From the NCBI RefSeq assembly GCF_965208485.1, contig NZ_OZ242344.1, positions 3,534,001 through 3,598,000 on the forward strand: a stretch of DNA of 64,000 bases, in the 5' to 3' direction. Shown here piece by piece: positions 52,428 to 63,484 of this stretch. Each line of letters opens with the position of its first letter. Position 1 is the stretch's first letter. The position numbers were made by a program, and so were the translations under genes. The stretch is from Poriferisodalis sp965208485 (GTDB taxonomy: Bacteria; Actinomycetota; Acidimicrobiia; Acidimicrobiales; Poriferisodalaceae). The notes beneath the pieces were generated by a model. That model was not told the origin of the DNA. It worked only from the letters and a program-made list of their open reading frames with translations, and ran no database searches.

Positions 52428-53375
52428 GTGAGCGAATCGGGATCCGAGCCGGCGGTGATCGCCGCGACGACATCGCTGACACAGCAGTTCGGCTCGACGG
52501 TGGCATTGGATGGGCTGGATGTCCAGATGCGGCCCGGGGTGACCGGGCTCGTCGGGGCGAACGGCGCCGGCAAGACGACGCTGCTCAACGCGTTGCTCGG
52601 CTTGCGTGCGCCGACCTCCGGCTCAGCGAGGGTGCTGGGGTTCGATCCCCGCAGCCAGGGAGCGGCGCTGCGGGCACAGGTCGGCTTCGCTCCCGAGCGG
52701 GACCTGCTGCCCGACGAGATGCGAGCCGTCGACTTCGTGCGTCACTTGGCGCAGGTACGCGGGCTGCCGCGCAGCGAGGCCCGCACACGGGCTTCGGACA
52801 GCCTGTGGCTCGTCGGCCTGGGCGAAGAGCGAACCCGCACGCTCGGCACGATGTCGACCGGTCAGCGCCAACGGGTCAAGCTCGCGCAGGCGATTGCGTC
52901 CGATCCACGGCTCGTGCTGCTCGACGAGCCGACCTCCGGGCTCGACCCGACCCAGCGCAGCGAGATGCTCACGCTCATCGGCGAGATCAGCAACGAGCAC
53001 TCGGTGAGCGTGGTGCTGTCGTCGCACCTGCTCAATGAGGTCGAGAGCGTTTGCGACCACGTCGTTGCATTGGACGCCGGTCGGCTCGTGGCGTGCGGTC
53101 CGATAGGGGAGCTCATCGGCGATGACGAAGGCGTCGCCCTCGAACTCGTCGATGTCACCGATCCAGCCGGCTCGGTAGATGCCGTCGAGAGCGCACTGCG
53201 CGCTGCAGGCGTCGAGGTCGAGCGCGCCGGCACCACGCTGCGCCTCGGCGGACGCGAGCGAGACGTGCTGTGCGACCGTGCCCGGGATGCGGTGGCCGAT
53301 GCAGGCGCCCGAATCCGGCGGCTCGAGGCCCGCCGGCGCACCTTGGCCGACCTGTTCGAGACGGCAGCGGCATGA
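52428..53375 (+). CDS. ABC transporter ATP-binding protein
   Basis: The 315-aa ATPase has Walker A GANGAGKTT, the signature STGQRQRVKLAQ and Walker B LVLLDEPTSGLDPTQ, then a His-switch in VVLSSHLLNEVE. A C-terminal extension of about 80 residues is typical of exporters of the CcmA/NatA type. It starts at GTG 52428 and overlaps the following permease gene. The four genes 52428-56141 form two ATPase-permease pairs in one operon; the substrate cannot be told. Confidence 0.92.
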   Translation: MSESGSEPAVIAATTSLTQQFGSTVALDGLDVQMRPGVTGLVGANGAGKTTLLNALLGLRAPTSGSARVLGFDPRSQGAALRAQVGFAPERDLLPDEMRAVDFVRHLAQVRGLPRSEARTRASDSLWLVGLGEERTRTLGTMSTGQRQRVKLAQAIASDPRLVLLDEPTSGLDPTQRSEMLTLIGEISNEHSVSVVLSSHLLNEVESVCDHVVALDAGRLVACGPIGELIGDDEGVALELVDVTDPAGSVDAVESALRAAGVEVERAGTTLRLGGRERDVLCDRARDAVADAGARIRRLEARRRTLADLFETAAA

Positions 53376-54306
53376 GCGAGTCGACTGAATCGGGCGTCGC
53401 GGCAGCCGACGGGGCCGCGCAGATCCACGATCAGCGCTTCCGGCCCTATGAGGGTCCCCGGCGCGGGCTCGCCGGCGCCATGCGTGCGGTGATCGTCTCG
53501 TCGATGCGGTTCACGCTCGGCCTGGGACGCCCGGCCCGGCACAAGTTCCTGCCGTGGCTGGCGGTGGTGATCGCCCTGGTGCCGGCGATCGTGTTCGTGG
53601 GCATTGCGACCGTTCTGGACATCGACCTGATCTCCGACAACATCCTGCCCGAGTACCACGAGTACTACGGGCTCATTCAGGCGGCGCTGTTCTTCTACTG
53701 CGGGATCGTGGTGCCCGAGATACTGGTAGCGGATCGCCGCAACGGGATGCTGCCGCTGTACCTGTCCACACCGTTGCGACTGTGGAGTTACCTGGCCTCG
53801 AAAGCTGCCGCAGTGGCGGTCACGCTGGCGGTGATCACGGTGGGGCCGCTGCTCTTTCTGCTCATCGCCTACACCGTGGAGGGCTCGGGCCCAGATGGGC
53901 TGGGCGACTGGCTGATCGTGCTCGTGCGCATTCTGGCTTCGGGCGTCGCCATCGCGGCCACGATCACCGCCGCCAGCCTGGCGATCTCGAGCCTGACCGA
54001 TCGGCGAGCATTCGCGGTGATCGGCGTCATCCTGCTCCTGTTGGGCACGCAACTCGTCACCAGCGTGCTCGTCGAAGTCGCCGAGATGGATCCCCGCATC
54101 TACGCGTTCAATCTCGGTGAGATGGGCGAGGCGCTCAAGGATCGGATCTTCGGCGTCGGATCGCCGGTGCTGGGCGAAGACGAAAGCTCGCCCGGGCAAC
54201 GCATCAGCGAGCTGTCGACGCTGTTCGTCATAGCGGTAAATGCGGCATGGGTCGCCGCAGGAGCGGCGGTGCTGTGGTGGCGCTACCGCCGCATCGAGGG
54301 GACGCA

Positions 54307-54310
<4 letters not shown>
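53372..54310 (+). CDS. ABC transporter permease
   Basis: The 312-aa membrane protein has about six hydrophobic segments, among them FLPWLAVVIALVPAIVFVGI, LFFYCGIVVPEILVADRRNG and VIGVILLLLGTQLVTSVL. The layout is that of ABC-2 type permeases. The ATG at 53372 overlaps the stop of the ATPase gene (ATGA), and its stop overlaps the next ATPase start. It presumably works with the ATPase encoded just upstream, possibly in a complex with both downstream proteins. Confidence 0.85.
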
Positions 54311-55340
<1,030 letters not shown>

Positions 55341-55344
<4 letters not shown>

Positions 55345-56141
55345 GCAGTTCGGCGACTGCAGCAGCGACGGCGCCGGTGCGTCGGCGCGTCGGCACCGTC
55401 CGCGCGACGACGCTGTGCTACCGGGTGGTGATCCGCCAGATCGTCTCGGCGGGCCGCATCGCCGCGCTCGGCGCCTTGGGGGCGCTCATGATCGTCGTCG
55501 GCTGGGTCGTCGGCAACTCGTCGAATCGCGGTGCCAACAGCAGTGCGGGGATGATCTTCGACGGCGCCAGCTATGCCGACGGGTTCGGCCTCATCGTGAT
55601 CGTGCCCATCGTCTCGCTGGTCTTCGCGGCCGCCTCGCTGGGCGACGCGCGCGACGACGGCACGCTGGTGTACTTGTGGCTGCGTCCCATCGGCCGCGCC
55701 CCGCTGGCGGTGGCAGCGGCGTTGGCCTCCGCCACGGTGTCACTGCCGCTGTGCGTCGTGCCGACGGTCTTCGGCGGCTGGCTCGCGACCGACTTCGTCG
55801 CTGGTTCGGGCCGAGCCGCGCTCGGATCGCTGGCCGCGGCGGCACTCGGAACTGTCGCGTATTCGTGCTTGTTCGTGCTGCTCGGTCTGTTGTTCCGCAA
55901 AGCCGTGCTGTGGGGGATTGCCTACATCCTGCTGTGGGAGGGCCTGGCGGTGGGCCTGGGCGACTTTGCCGAGCGGCTGTCGCTGCGTGGCTATGCCCGC
56001 TCGATGCTCTCCCAGATTGCCGAGGTCGATCTGGGCTTCACGACGTACAGCGTCGGGATCTCAGTCATCGTGCTGGCCGCCACCTCAGCAGCCAGCCTCG
56101 CGCTTGCCACTGCGCGCCTCCGCAACATCAACGTGGACTAG
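55341..56141 (+). CDS. ABC transporter permease
   Basis: The 266-aa protein has six predicted membrane segments (for instance IAALGALGALMIVVGWVVG, LIVIVPIVSLVFAAASLGDA and VAYSCLFVLLGLLFRKAVLW). The intracellular SLGDARDDGTLVYLWLRP motif is typical of ABC-2 permeases. The GTG start at 55341 overlaps the ATPase stop. It is last in the operon; a separate GTG-started glycosyltransferase gene follows after 57 bp. Confidence 0.85.
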
Positions 56142-56198
56142 CGCGGGAGCACCCGAGGGGAGTTCTCTTGTGTCAGGTGCACCCGACACAATGGGCGG

Positions 56199-57215
56199 GT
56201 GCGGCTGGTGATTCAGATCCCCTGTCTCGACGAGGCGGAGACGTTGGGTCAGACCCTGAGCGAGCTGCCGCGCCAGGTGGAGGGCTTCAGCGAGGTGCTG
56301 TGGCTGGTGATCGACGACGGCTCCACTGACGGCACGGTCGACGTGGCGTGGACGCACGGCGCGGACGCTGTGGTGAGCCTCACGCAGAACAAGGGGCTGG
56401 CGGTGGCATTCGCCAGCGGCCTCGATGCGGCGCTGCGCATGGGCGCCGATGTCGTCGTCAACACCGACGGCGACAATCAGTACAACGCAGGAGACATCAG
56501 CCGCCTCGTCTCCCCGATCGTGGCGGGCCGAGCCGACCTGGTGATCGGTTCGCGTGACATCCGCAATCATCCGGAGTTCTCGCCCCTGAAGAAGCGCCTG
56601 CAGCGACTCGGCTCGTGGACCGTGCGCCAAGCGTCAGGGACCGACGTCGCGGATGTCACCTCGGGCTTCCGTGCCTACAGCCGGGAAGCCGCATTGGCCG
56701 CCAACGTCGTCTCGCGTTTCACCTACACGCTCGAGACGGTGATCCAGGCGGGCAAGTCCGACCTCGCCATCACCGATGTCGATGTGCGCGTCAATCCCAC
56801 CTCCCGCCCGTCACGGCTCTTCAAGTCCAAGCGGCAGTACGTGCGCAGAGCTGCAGGAACGATTGCCCGCGTTTACGCAATGCACGAGCCTCTGCGGGTC
56901 TTCGCGGTGCCGGCCGCGCTGTTCGCAGCAGTCGGTGTGTTTCTCTTCGGCCGCTTCGGCTGGTTCTGGGTGACCTCGGGCGGCTCGGGTCATGTGCAGT
57001 CGCTCATCATCGGCGCCGTCGCGTTGCTCGTGGCGATGCAGCTGGTGATGTTGGGCGTGCTCGCGGATCTGCTGCGCGCCAACCGCGTCATTGCCGAGCG
57101 GACGCTGCGACGCGTGCGGGCCATAGAACTCGATGTCGGCACGCTGAAGGAGCGAGCTGCTGAGACGCGGCGGGCTGCCGCGGAACAGCCGCAGCCGCTC
57201 GACGCAGATATCTAG
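56199..57215 (+). CDS. Family 2 glycosyltransferase, membrane-anchored
   Basis: The 338-aa protein has the GT-A fold start VIQIPCLDEAETLGQTL, the nucleotide-binding LVIDDGSTDGTVDVA and the metal-binding VVVNTDGDNQYNAGDI (DxD-like). SRDIRNHPEFSPLKKRLQRL follows, and then two C-terminal membrane helices (AALFAAVGVFLFGRFGWFW; LIIGAVALLVAMQLVMLGVL) and a coiled tail. This is the DPM1/ArnC-like arrangement, so it likely glycosylates a polyprenyl phosphate or cell-wall precursor at the inner membrane face. It is convergent with the carboxylase gene, 9 bp away. Confidence 0.88.
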   Translation: MRLVIQIPCLDEAETLGQTLSELPRQVEGFSEVLWLVIDDGSTDGTVDVAWTHGADAVVSLTQNKGLAVAFASGLDAALRMGADVVVNTDGDNQYNAGDISRLVSPIVAGRADLVIGSRDIRNHPEFSPLKKRLQRLGSWTVRQASGTDVADVTSGFRAYSREAALAANVVSRFTYTLETVIQAGKSDLAITDVDVRVNPTSRPSRLFKSKRQYVRRAAGTIARVYAMHEPLRVFAVPAALFAAVGVFLFGRFGWFWVTSGGSGHVQSLIIGAVALLVAMQLVMLGVLADLLRANRVIAERTLRRVRAIELDVGTLKERAAETRRAAAEQPQPLDADI

Positions 57216-57224
57216 GAGACGGGT

Positions 57225-59000
57225 CTAGCAGATCACCACCACCACGTCTCCGGCGCCGACGGTGTCGCCCGGCGCAACTTTGATCTCGGTGACCGTGCCT
57301 GACCGATCGGCGTTGATGCTGTTCTCCATCTTCATGGCTTCGAGCACCACCACGCCCTCGCCGGTCGAGACCTCTTGACCGACCTCCACGAGAATCTTCA
57401 CGATCGTGCCCTGCATGGGGACCGTCACCTGGCCGGTGCCAGCGCCCCCGGATGCGGTGCTCTTCGAGCGCCTCGGCCGTGCGGCGGCCGACGCTGAGTT
57501 TGCAGCGGCGGCCAATTCGGGCACCCATGCGCTGACAGAGAACCGCTTGCCGTCGATCTCCACCACGACATCTCGGCGGACACGAGGCCCGGCTTCGCCG
57601 TCGACTGACGTATGGGGGGGCGCATCGGGCGCCGCGTCGGCTGCGCCGCTCACGCCGCTCAGATCGAGCCGCTCCTCGACCCATTTCGTGCTGTGGGTGC
57701 CTGCCTGGAAGTCCTCTGACGCCATGATCGCTGCGTGCGCAGAAGCCGTCGTCGCGACACCGCCGACCTGGAGCTCGCCGAGCGCGCGTTGCATGCGTGC
57801 GATCGCAGTCGGACGGTCCGAACCCCACACGACGAGCTTGCCGATGAGGTTGTCGTAGTACTGGCTCACACTGTCGCCCGCCTCGTACCCGCCGTCCCAG
57901 CGAATGCCGAAGCCGTCGGGTACCCGCAACGCGCTCACGGTCCCCGGCGAGGGGAGGAAGCGCCCGCCGGCGGGATCCTCGGCGTTGATGCGTGCCTCGA
58001 TGGCGTGACCGACTGAGGTGATATCTGACTGGCTGAACGACAGCGGCTCGCCCGCTGCCACCCGGATCTGCTCGCGCACCAGGTCGATGCCGGTCACCAG
58101 CTCGGTGACCGGGTGCTCGACCTGCAGGCGGGTGTTCATCTCGAGGTAGAAGAACTCGCCGTCCTGGTAGAGAAACTCGACAGTGCCCGCATTCGTGTAA
58201 TCGCACCCACGAGCCACAGCCACCGCTGCCTCGCCCATCGCAGTGCGGACATCGTCGTCGAGCAGCGGCGCAGGGCTTTCCTCCACCAGCTTCTGATGCC
58301 GACGTTGGGCGGAGCAGTCGCGCTCGCCCAGCCAGACGGCGTTGCCATGGTGATCGGCGATGACCTGCATCTCGATGTGACGAGGCCACGTGAGGTAACG
58401 CTCCATGTAGCACTCGCCTCGCCCGAAGAAGGCCTCGGCTTCTCGTTGCGCAGAAGACAGCGCTGCTTCGATCTCGCCGGGGCCGCCGACCACCTTCATG
58501 CCGCGGCCCCCGCCCCCGAAGGCCGCCTTGATGGCGATCGGATAGCCGTGAGCCTCGCCGAATGCTGCGACGTCGTCGGCTGACGTGATGACCTCGGTGG
58601 TGCCCGGAACGCCTGCGACGCCGGAGCGCTCGGCGGCGAGGCGCGCCGAGATCTTGTCGCCCATGACCTCGATGGCGTCCGGCGGCGGCCCGACGAAGGT
58701 CACCCTCCGCTCGGTGATGGCGCGAGCGAAGTCGGCGTTCTCGGAATAGAAGCCGTAGCCGGGATGCACTGCCTCAGCCCCGCTGCGCTCGATGACACCG
58801 AGAATGGCTTCGGTGTTGAGGTAGCTCTCAGCAGCGGTCTGCCCGCCGAGGGCGAATGCTTCGTCAGCGAGCCGCACGTGCATCGCATTGCGGTCGAGTT
58901 CGCTGTATACGGCGACCGTGCCGATGCCCAGCTCACGGCAGGCTCGGATGACCCGTACCGCTATCTCACCTCGGTTGGCAATGAGGAGCTTGCTGAACAC
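57225..59000 (-). CDS. accA: Acetyl/propionyl-CoA carboxylase alpha subunit (biotin carboxylase plus BCCP)
   Basis: The protein of about 591 aa begins FSKLLIANRGEIAVRVIRA, the standard biotin-carboxylase N-terminus. ATP-grasp elements follow (AIKAAFGGGGRGMKVV, GTVEFLYQDGEFFYLEMNTR, LQVEHPVTELVTGIDLVREQ). The C-terminal biotinyl domain carries the biotinylated Lys in VLEAMKMENSI. GTG 59000 is chosen because AGGAATTC precedes it and the homologous N-terminus starts there. The enzyme carboxylates biotin for acyl-CoA carboxylases; the beta subunit is not in the window. BirA is divergently encoded 140 bp away, which fits its need for biotinylation. Confidence 0.92.
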   Translation of the reverse strand: MFSKLLIANRGEIAVRVIRACRELGIGTVAVYSELDRNAMHVRLADEAFALGGQTAAESYLNTEAILGVIERSGAEAVHPGYGFYSENADFARAITERRVTFVGPPPDAIEVMGDKISARLAAERSGVAGVPGTTEVITSADDVAAFGEAHGYPIAIKAAFGGGGRGMKVVGGPGEIEAALSSAQREAEAFFGRGECYMERYLTWPRHIEMQVIADHHGNAVWLGERDCSAQRRHQKLVEESPAPLLDDDVRTAMGEAAVAVARGCDYTNAGTVEFLYQDGEFFYLEMNTRLQVEHPVTELVTGIDLVREQIRVAAGEPLSFSQSDITSVGHAIEARINAEDPAGGRFLPSPGTVSALRVPDGFGIRWDGGYEAGDSVSQYYDNLIGKLVVWGSDRPTAIARMQRALGELQVGGVATTASAHAAIMASEDFQAGTHSTKWVEERLDLSGVSGAADAAPDAPPHTSVDGEAGPRVRRDVVVEIDGKRFSVSAWVPELAAAANSASAAARPRRSKSTASGGAGTGQVTVPMQGTIVKILVEVGQEVSTGEGVVVLEAMKMENSINADRSGTVTEIKVAPGDTVGAGDVVVVIC

Positions 59001-59142
59001 GAATGAATTCCTGACTGTCTTGTGCCGACCGAGCCGGCTGCAGATGCCCGCCGACCCCACGCCGAGCGCGCCGATGCACCTGTGATCGGCAGCGGGCAAG
59101 TCTGTCGGCTGCCGTCGCAAGTGCCACCGTTACGCTCGCGGT

Positions 59143-60015
59143 GTGCTTGGATCGCGCGATTCCCAGTCCGCCGAATCAGCACACTTCACATCGGTCGATT
59201 GCACCAGGTTCACGAGCATCGAGTGGCACGACGAGATCGACTCGACGAACACCGAGTTGCTCGAACGGGCGCGGCGAGGTGCACCTGAGGGACTGGTCCT
59301 CATCGCTGACACCCAGACCGCGGGGCGCGGCAGGCGAGGGCGCCGCTGGACGGCCTTGCCAGGCACTTCGCTCATGATGTCAGTGCTCTTGCGGCCCCCC
59401 CCGGGTCCGCTGCCTCCGTCCCGTGCGGCATTGGTGACAATGGCGGTTGCGCTCGCCGCGATAGACGCATGCGAGCGGCACAGTGGCGTGCGACCGAGTC
59501 TCAAGTGGCCGAACGATCTGGTGATCGCCGCACCGGGATTCGGGGACCGCAAGCTGGCGGGCACCCTGGCGGAATCCATCAGCACAGAGGGAAAGCTGAC
59601 AGCGCTCGTCGTCGGCATGGGACTCAACACCGGTTGGCCTGCCGTCCCCGATGAACTCGACGGCATCGCGACAAGCCTGAACCTGGAATCCGGGGCGCCT
59701 GTGGACAGGACGCTGCTGGCGCGCTTGGTGCTCGAAGGACTGGAACAGCGCTATGCGCGCTTGTGCCGCGCGGATCACGGCGCCGGCCCCGGCGACGACT
59801 CGGGGGCGGCATCCCTGCTGGCCGAGGCGCGTTGCTGCTCGGCCACACTCGGACGCCGCGTGCGCATCTCGTTTGGCCAGATGTCGAAGGGGGAAGCGCT
59901 GGAGGGGCTGGCCAGCGATCTTGACGCCGAAGGAAGGCTGCTGGTTCGTGACGATGTCGGCATCACTCATACGGTGTCGGTCGGGGACGTCGTCCACCTG
60001 CGCCCTGCTTCGTAA
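59143..60015 (+). CDS. birA: Biotin-[acetyl-CoA-carboxylase] ligase
   Basis: The 290-aa enzyme attaches biotin to the carboxylase encoded next to it. It shows TQTAGRGRRGRRWTALPGTS (the GRGRRG biotinyl-AMP loop), LKWPNDLVIAAPGFGDRKLA and VVGMGLNTGW, and has a C-terminal SH3-like domain. The N-terminus has no winged helix, so it is a monofunctional ligase. GTG 59143 is used as the start. Confidence 0.92.
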   Translation: MLGSRDSQSAESAHFTSVDCTRFTSIEWHDEIDSTNTELLERARRGAPEGLVLIADTQTAGRGRRGRRWTALPGTSLMMSVLLRPPPGPLPPSRAALVTMAVALAAIDACERHSGVRPSLKWPNDLVIAAPGFGDRKLAGTLAESISTEGKLTALVVGMGLNTGWPAVPDELDGIATSLNLESGAPVDRTLLARLVLEGLEQRYARLCRADHGAGPGDDSGAASLLAEARCCSATLGRRVRISFGQMSKGEALEGLASDLDAEGRLLVRDDVGITHTVSVGDVVHLRPAS

Positions 60016-60155
60016 TCGCCGGGCGATTTGCCGGCTGTCGTTCAAACCTGCCTGCGCCACCTGCGGGCGTGGGGTAGAACCTCGCTGCGGGCACCTGCCT
60101 GCCCGCATCGTGTACTCGGCGCAACCGTGCCGACCTCTGACAGATCGAGGATGCC

Positions 60156-61655
60156 GTGCCTCTGAGCATTTCCATTGAAGCTTTTGAAGTTGTCACCGAC
60201 CGCGGTGACTCGCCGCCGACTGCCGCGGGCGACCGGCCGGTTCGCAGCGATGCACTCGAGACGCTGGGTGCTGCGTCGAACTATCTGGCGGCCAGCGGCT
60301 TCGACGGCTCTGCCGGCACGACCGCGTTGATGGCCGGCATAGCCGAGGCCTCCGACGACACGCTGCCGATCGCCGTCGGCCTCGGATCGGACGAACTCGC
60401 GTCGGCAGACCTCCGCACTGCGGCAGCAAACCTGTGGCGCTCGGCGTCGAAACTCGAATCGCTGACCTCGGCGCTGGCGGCGGCTGCGGCCGACGACCTC
60501 GGCGCCGACGTTGCGCTCAGCGCCGTCGTCGAAGGAATGCTGCTCGCGTCGTATCGCTTCGACGAGCACAAGGGCGAGCAGCCGCAGCCAGAGGCGATCG
60601 AGCGGATCGTGCTGTTGGCGCCCGACGGGACCGACGTTGAGGCTGCGCTGTCTCGCGCCGCCGCAGTGGCCGGCGGGATCGCTCTCACCCGCGATCTCGT
60701 CAACCAGCCGGCCGGTGCGCTCACGGCCACCGGCCTCGCCGACGCGGCGACAGCAGCGATCGAAGCTGCAATTGCCGACGGCGATCCTGCTGCGGGCACC
60801 GCCTCGGTCGAGGTATGGGACCGCGAGCGACTCCAAGCCGAGCGATGCGGCGGGATGCTCGGCGTCAATGCGGGTTCGACGGAGCCCCCGGCACTCGTTC
60901 GCATGCGCTGGCAGCCGACCGCCACGCCGCGTGCGACCGTCCATCTGGTCGGCAAGGGCATCACCTTCGACACCGGCGGGCTCAACCTCAAGACCTTCGA
61001 AGGCATGGAGTGGATGAAGGTGGACATGGGCGGCGCTGCCGCGGTCATCGGGGCGATGAGCGCCATCGTCCGGCTGGCGCCCGACGTCGCCGTCACCGGC
61101 ATCTGCTGCTGCACCGACAATCAGCCCGGACCGACCGCCACCAAGCCCGGCGATGTGCTGTGCATCCGCAACGGCAAGACCGTCGAGGTGCTGAACACCG
61201 ATGCCGAGGGGCGGCTTGTCCTCGCCGACGGTCTCTCGCTCGCCGTCGAAGAGGAGCCTGACCTGGTCGTGGATCTCGCGACGCTGACCGGCGCCTGCCT
61301 CGTTGCGCTGGGCGACAAGTACGCCGGACTCATGGGCAACGACCCGGCGGCAATCGAACGGGCCCAGGCTGCGGCACGCGCCGCTGGGGAGCTTCTTTGG
61401 CACCTGCCCTTGCCGCCCGAATACCGCGAGCAGCTCGACTCGCCGATCGCCGACCTGCGCAACATCGGCAAGAACCGCTACGGGGGCACGCTCCATGCCG
61501 GTTTGTTCCTGTCGGAGTTCGTCGGCGACACGCCGTGGGTGCACCTCGACATCGCCGGACCTGTGCGAGCCGATGCAGATGTCGGCGAGATGTCGAAGGG
61601 CGCCTCCGGGTTCGGCGTGCGAACGCTGGTCGAGCTCATCTGCGGTTGGCAATAG
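60156..61655 (+). CDS. pepA: Leucyl aminopeptidase (M17 family)
   Basis: The 499-aa protein has the M17 signature NTDAEGRLVLADGL, with metal ligands also in VHLVGKGITFDTGGLNLK and MKVDMGGAAAVIGAM, plus the bicarbonate-site region. The N-terminal alpha/beta domain is normal. It removes N-terminal residues from peptides in the cytoplasm using two divalent metal ions. The GTG start at 60156 follows GAGG. It is a complete gene. Confidence 0.95.
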   Translation: MPLSISIEAFEVVTDRGDSPPTAAGDRPVRSDALETLGAASNYLAASGFDGSAGTTALMAGIAEASDDTLPIAVGLGSDELASADLRTAAANLWRSASKLESLTSALAAAAADDLGADVALSAVVEGMLLASYRFDEHKGEQPQPEAIERIVLLAPDGTDVEAALSRAAAVAGGIALTRDLVNQPAGALTATGLADAATAAIEAAIADGDPAAGTASVEVWDRERLQAERCGGMLGVNAGSTEPPALVRMRWQPTATPRATVHLVGKGITFDTGGLNLKTFEGMEWMKVDMGGAAAVIGAMSAIVRLAPDVAVTGICCCTDNQPGPTATKPGDVLCIRNGKTVEVLNTDAEGRLVLADGLSLAVEEEPDLVVDLATLTGACLVALGDKYAGLMGNDPAAIERAQAAARAAGELLWHLPLPPEYREQLDSPIADLRNIGKNRYGGTLHAGLFLSEFVGDTPWVHLDIAGPVRADADVGEMSKGASGFGVRTLVELICGWQ

Positions 61656-61699
61656 CCGTCATCGGATCCGTCTCGGGAGACAGGCAACTTCGCCGACCT

Positions 61700-62434
61700 C
61701 TATCGCTGCGCCTGCCGGAGGGAGTGTGGCCCGACACAGTGCTTCGCCCATGCCCAAGCGGTTGCCTCGTTGGCGGCCGACGGCGGCAGTCCCAGGATCA
61801 CGAGTCGCTCCGCTGCCTCATGCAGGCCGTTGCCGAGCATCAGCATGCAGGTCGCCAGCAGCCTGATCTCCCCTACTGAGAAGTCGGCGTGCCCGTCCGT
61901 CCGGGTCCACAGGCCGACCTCATTTCGCAGTTCGCGGGGCATGCGCACATAGAGCTGGCGAGGCACGGGCGGCATCCGCCTGCGCACCAGCAACACCGCG
62001 TCGTCGTCGAAATACGCCAAGTCGAACATGCGGCACCGGTCGACGGTCCGCATGAACGTGCTCTGGCGGCCTCCACGGTGCTGCAGACCGAGCCGCCGCG
62101 CTGTGAATTCGAGATCGAGATGCAGGTCGTCGTCTGGCCCGAGCTCGTCGAATTCCCGTGCGAGCAGTCGCAGCAGCCACACTGCGCTCGGTCCGAGGAC
62201 CGCAACCCAGAATCGCTCCACGTAGACCGAGCGTGGATCATGGCCGAGGCGGCGCAGCACCGGATCATCCCAAGGGCGCACTTGCAGGGCGCGAAGCCGC
62301 TCGTTCGGCCAGTCGTCGAGATCAGAGGCACTCAGTTGCCCAGTGGCGCCTTCGACAAGTCGCAGCGGGGCGGCTGCGCCGACGTTTGATGAAGTCACCG
62401 AGGTGTGTGTGGATGGCATCGGATCAACGGGCAC
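61700..62434 (-). CDS. Conserved-looking protein of unknown function
   Basis: The 244-aa product starts VPVDPMPSTHTS at GTG 62434, only six bases after GAAGGAG, a better site than the upstream ATG 62473. It has an alpha/beta composition with SVYVERFWVAVLGPSAVWLL, a winged-helix-like middle (LDLEFTARRLGLQHRGGRQS) and RMPRELRNEVGLWTR. I do not recognise a family; the middle segment could bind DNA. It stands alone and is convergent with pepA. Confidence 0.6.
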   Translation of the reverse strand: MPVDPMPSTHTSVTSSNVGAAAPLRLVEGATGQLSASDLDDWPNERLRALQVRPWDDPVLRRLGHDPRSVYVERFWVAVLGPSAVWLLRLLAREFDELGPDDDLHLDLEFTARRLGLQHRGGRQSTFMRTVDRCRMFDLAYFDDDAVLLVRRRMPPVPRQLYVRMPRELRNEVGLWTRTDGHADFSVGEIRLLATCMLMLGNGLHEAAERLVILGLPPSAANEATAWAWAKHCVGPHSLRQAQR

Positions 62435-62485
62435 GGAAGCTCCTTCTCGTTCTCTGGTGACCGGACAGGGCACCGGCGAAGTCGT

Positions 62486-62530
62486 TTGTATATCAAAAAA
62501 TAATGAAAAAATACAAAAATTAATAAGAAG
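62486..62530. promoter_or_regulatory. AT-rich island between divergent genes
   Basis: About 45 bases, including TATATCAAAAAATAATG and AAAAATTAATAAGAAG, are almost purely A and T in a genome of about 70 percent GC. It lies between the unknown gene (leftward) and the sirtuin gene (rightward), so it probably holds one or both promoters. Confidence 0.45.
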
Positions 62531-62627
62531 ACTTGGCTAGATGGGACTGTGTGCCCGCCAAGCGTTGACCAGCGGTGGCGTCGAGAGCGTTCCACCGCAC
62601 TGGGCGTCATCGGTCAGACTGGGCGAC

Positions 62628-63440
62628 ATGAGTCCTGAAAGCGTGAACACGTGGGCCGATTCGGGTTCCGAGATCGACGACGACGTGCGGACGGCGGCCG
62701 GTTGGATCGACGAGGCTCAAGCGATCACCGTGCTGACGGGTGCGGGGATCTCCACTGACTCCGGCATCCCGGATTTCCGTGGCCCCAACGGCGTGTGGAC
62801 GAAGAACCCCGCTGCCGAGAAGCAGGCGACGCTGCAGAACTATCTGGCCGACCCCGAGGTGCGTGTGCTTGCCTGGCGGGCGCGGATGGACCATCGATCG
62901 TGGGGGGCGGAGCCGAATGACGGGCACTTGGCCCTGGTGCAACTCGAGCGTCGGCGCAAGCTGGTGTCGCTGCTGACCCAGAACGTGGACGGGCTGCATC
63001 ACGACGCCGGATCCGACCCCTCCAAGATCGTGGAGGTGCACGGCACCATCCGCGAGGTGGCATGCCTGGAGTGCGATTACCGGGACGACATGGGCGTGGT
63101 GCTCGACCGTGTGCGGCTCGGCGAGGACGACCCGCCGTGCCCCCTCTGCGGCGGGGTTCTCAAGAGCGCCACCATCAGCTTCGGCCAGCAGCTCGTGGCG
63201 CGCGACCTGATGCGGGCTCAGGTCGCTGCGGAGAACTGCGATCTGATGCTGGCTGTGGGCACGACGCTGGCCGTGTATCCGATAGCGGCGGTGGTTCCCG
63301 CAGCGAAGTCGGCCGGCGCACGCGTCGTGATCGTCAACGCGGGGCCCACAGAGATGGATCACCTGGCGGACATGACGCTGCGCCGGTCGATCTCCGAGGT
63401 GCTGCCGCAGATCTGCGGAGGCACTGCCCGCCTCGCATGA
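62628..63440 (+). CDS. NAD-dependent protein deacylase (sirtuin)
   Basis: The 270-aa protein has the NAD-binding GAGISTDSGIPDFRGPNG, TQNVDGLHHDAG, the catalytic His in VEVHGTIREVACLEC, and two zinc-binding CxxC pairs (CLEC and CPLC). It removes acyl groups from lysines with NAD. ATG 62628 is placed where homologues begin; the frame extends upstream without conserved sequence. Length and motifs are complete. Confidence 0.93.
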   Translation: MSPESVNTWADSGSEIDDDVRTAAGWIDEAQAITVLTGAGISTDSGIPDFRGPNGVWTKNPAAEKQATLQNYLADPEVRVLAWRARMDHRSWGAEPNDGHLALVQLERRRKLVSLLTQNVDGLHHDAGSDPSKIVEVHGTIREVACLECDYRDDMGVVLDRVRLGEDDPPCPLCGGVLKSATISFGQQLVARDLMRAQVAAENCDLMLAVGTTLAVYPIAAVVPAAKSAGARVVIVNAGPTEMDHLADMTLRRSISEVLPQICGGTARLA

Positions 63441-63449
63441 CCGGTGACC

Positions 63450-63475
63450 AAATCCTGACCAGATAGGTAGGATTT
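63450..63475. promoter_or_regulatory. Inverted repeat upstream of the rhodanese-MoeB gene
   Basis: AAATCCT and AGGATTT are perfect inverted half-sites separated by 12 bases (GACCAGATAGGT). They lie 71 bp before the start of the next gene and just after the sirtuin stop. The spacing would suit a dimeric regulator. No particular regulator can be named. Confidence 0.35.
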
Positions 63476-63484
63476 AGGGCCTGA

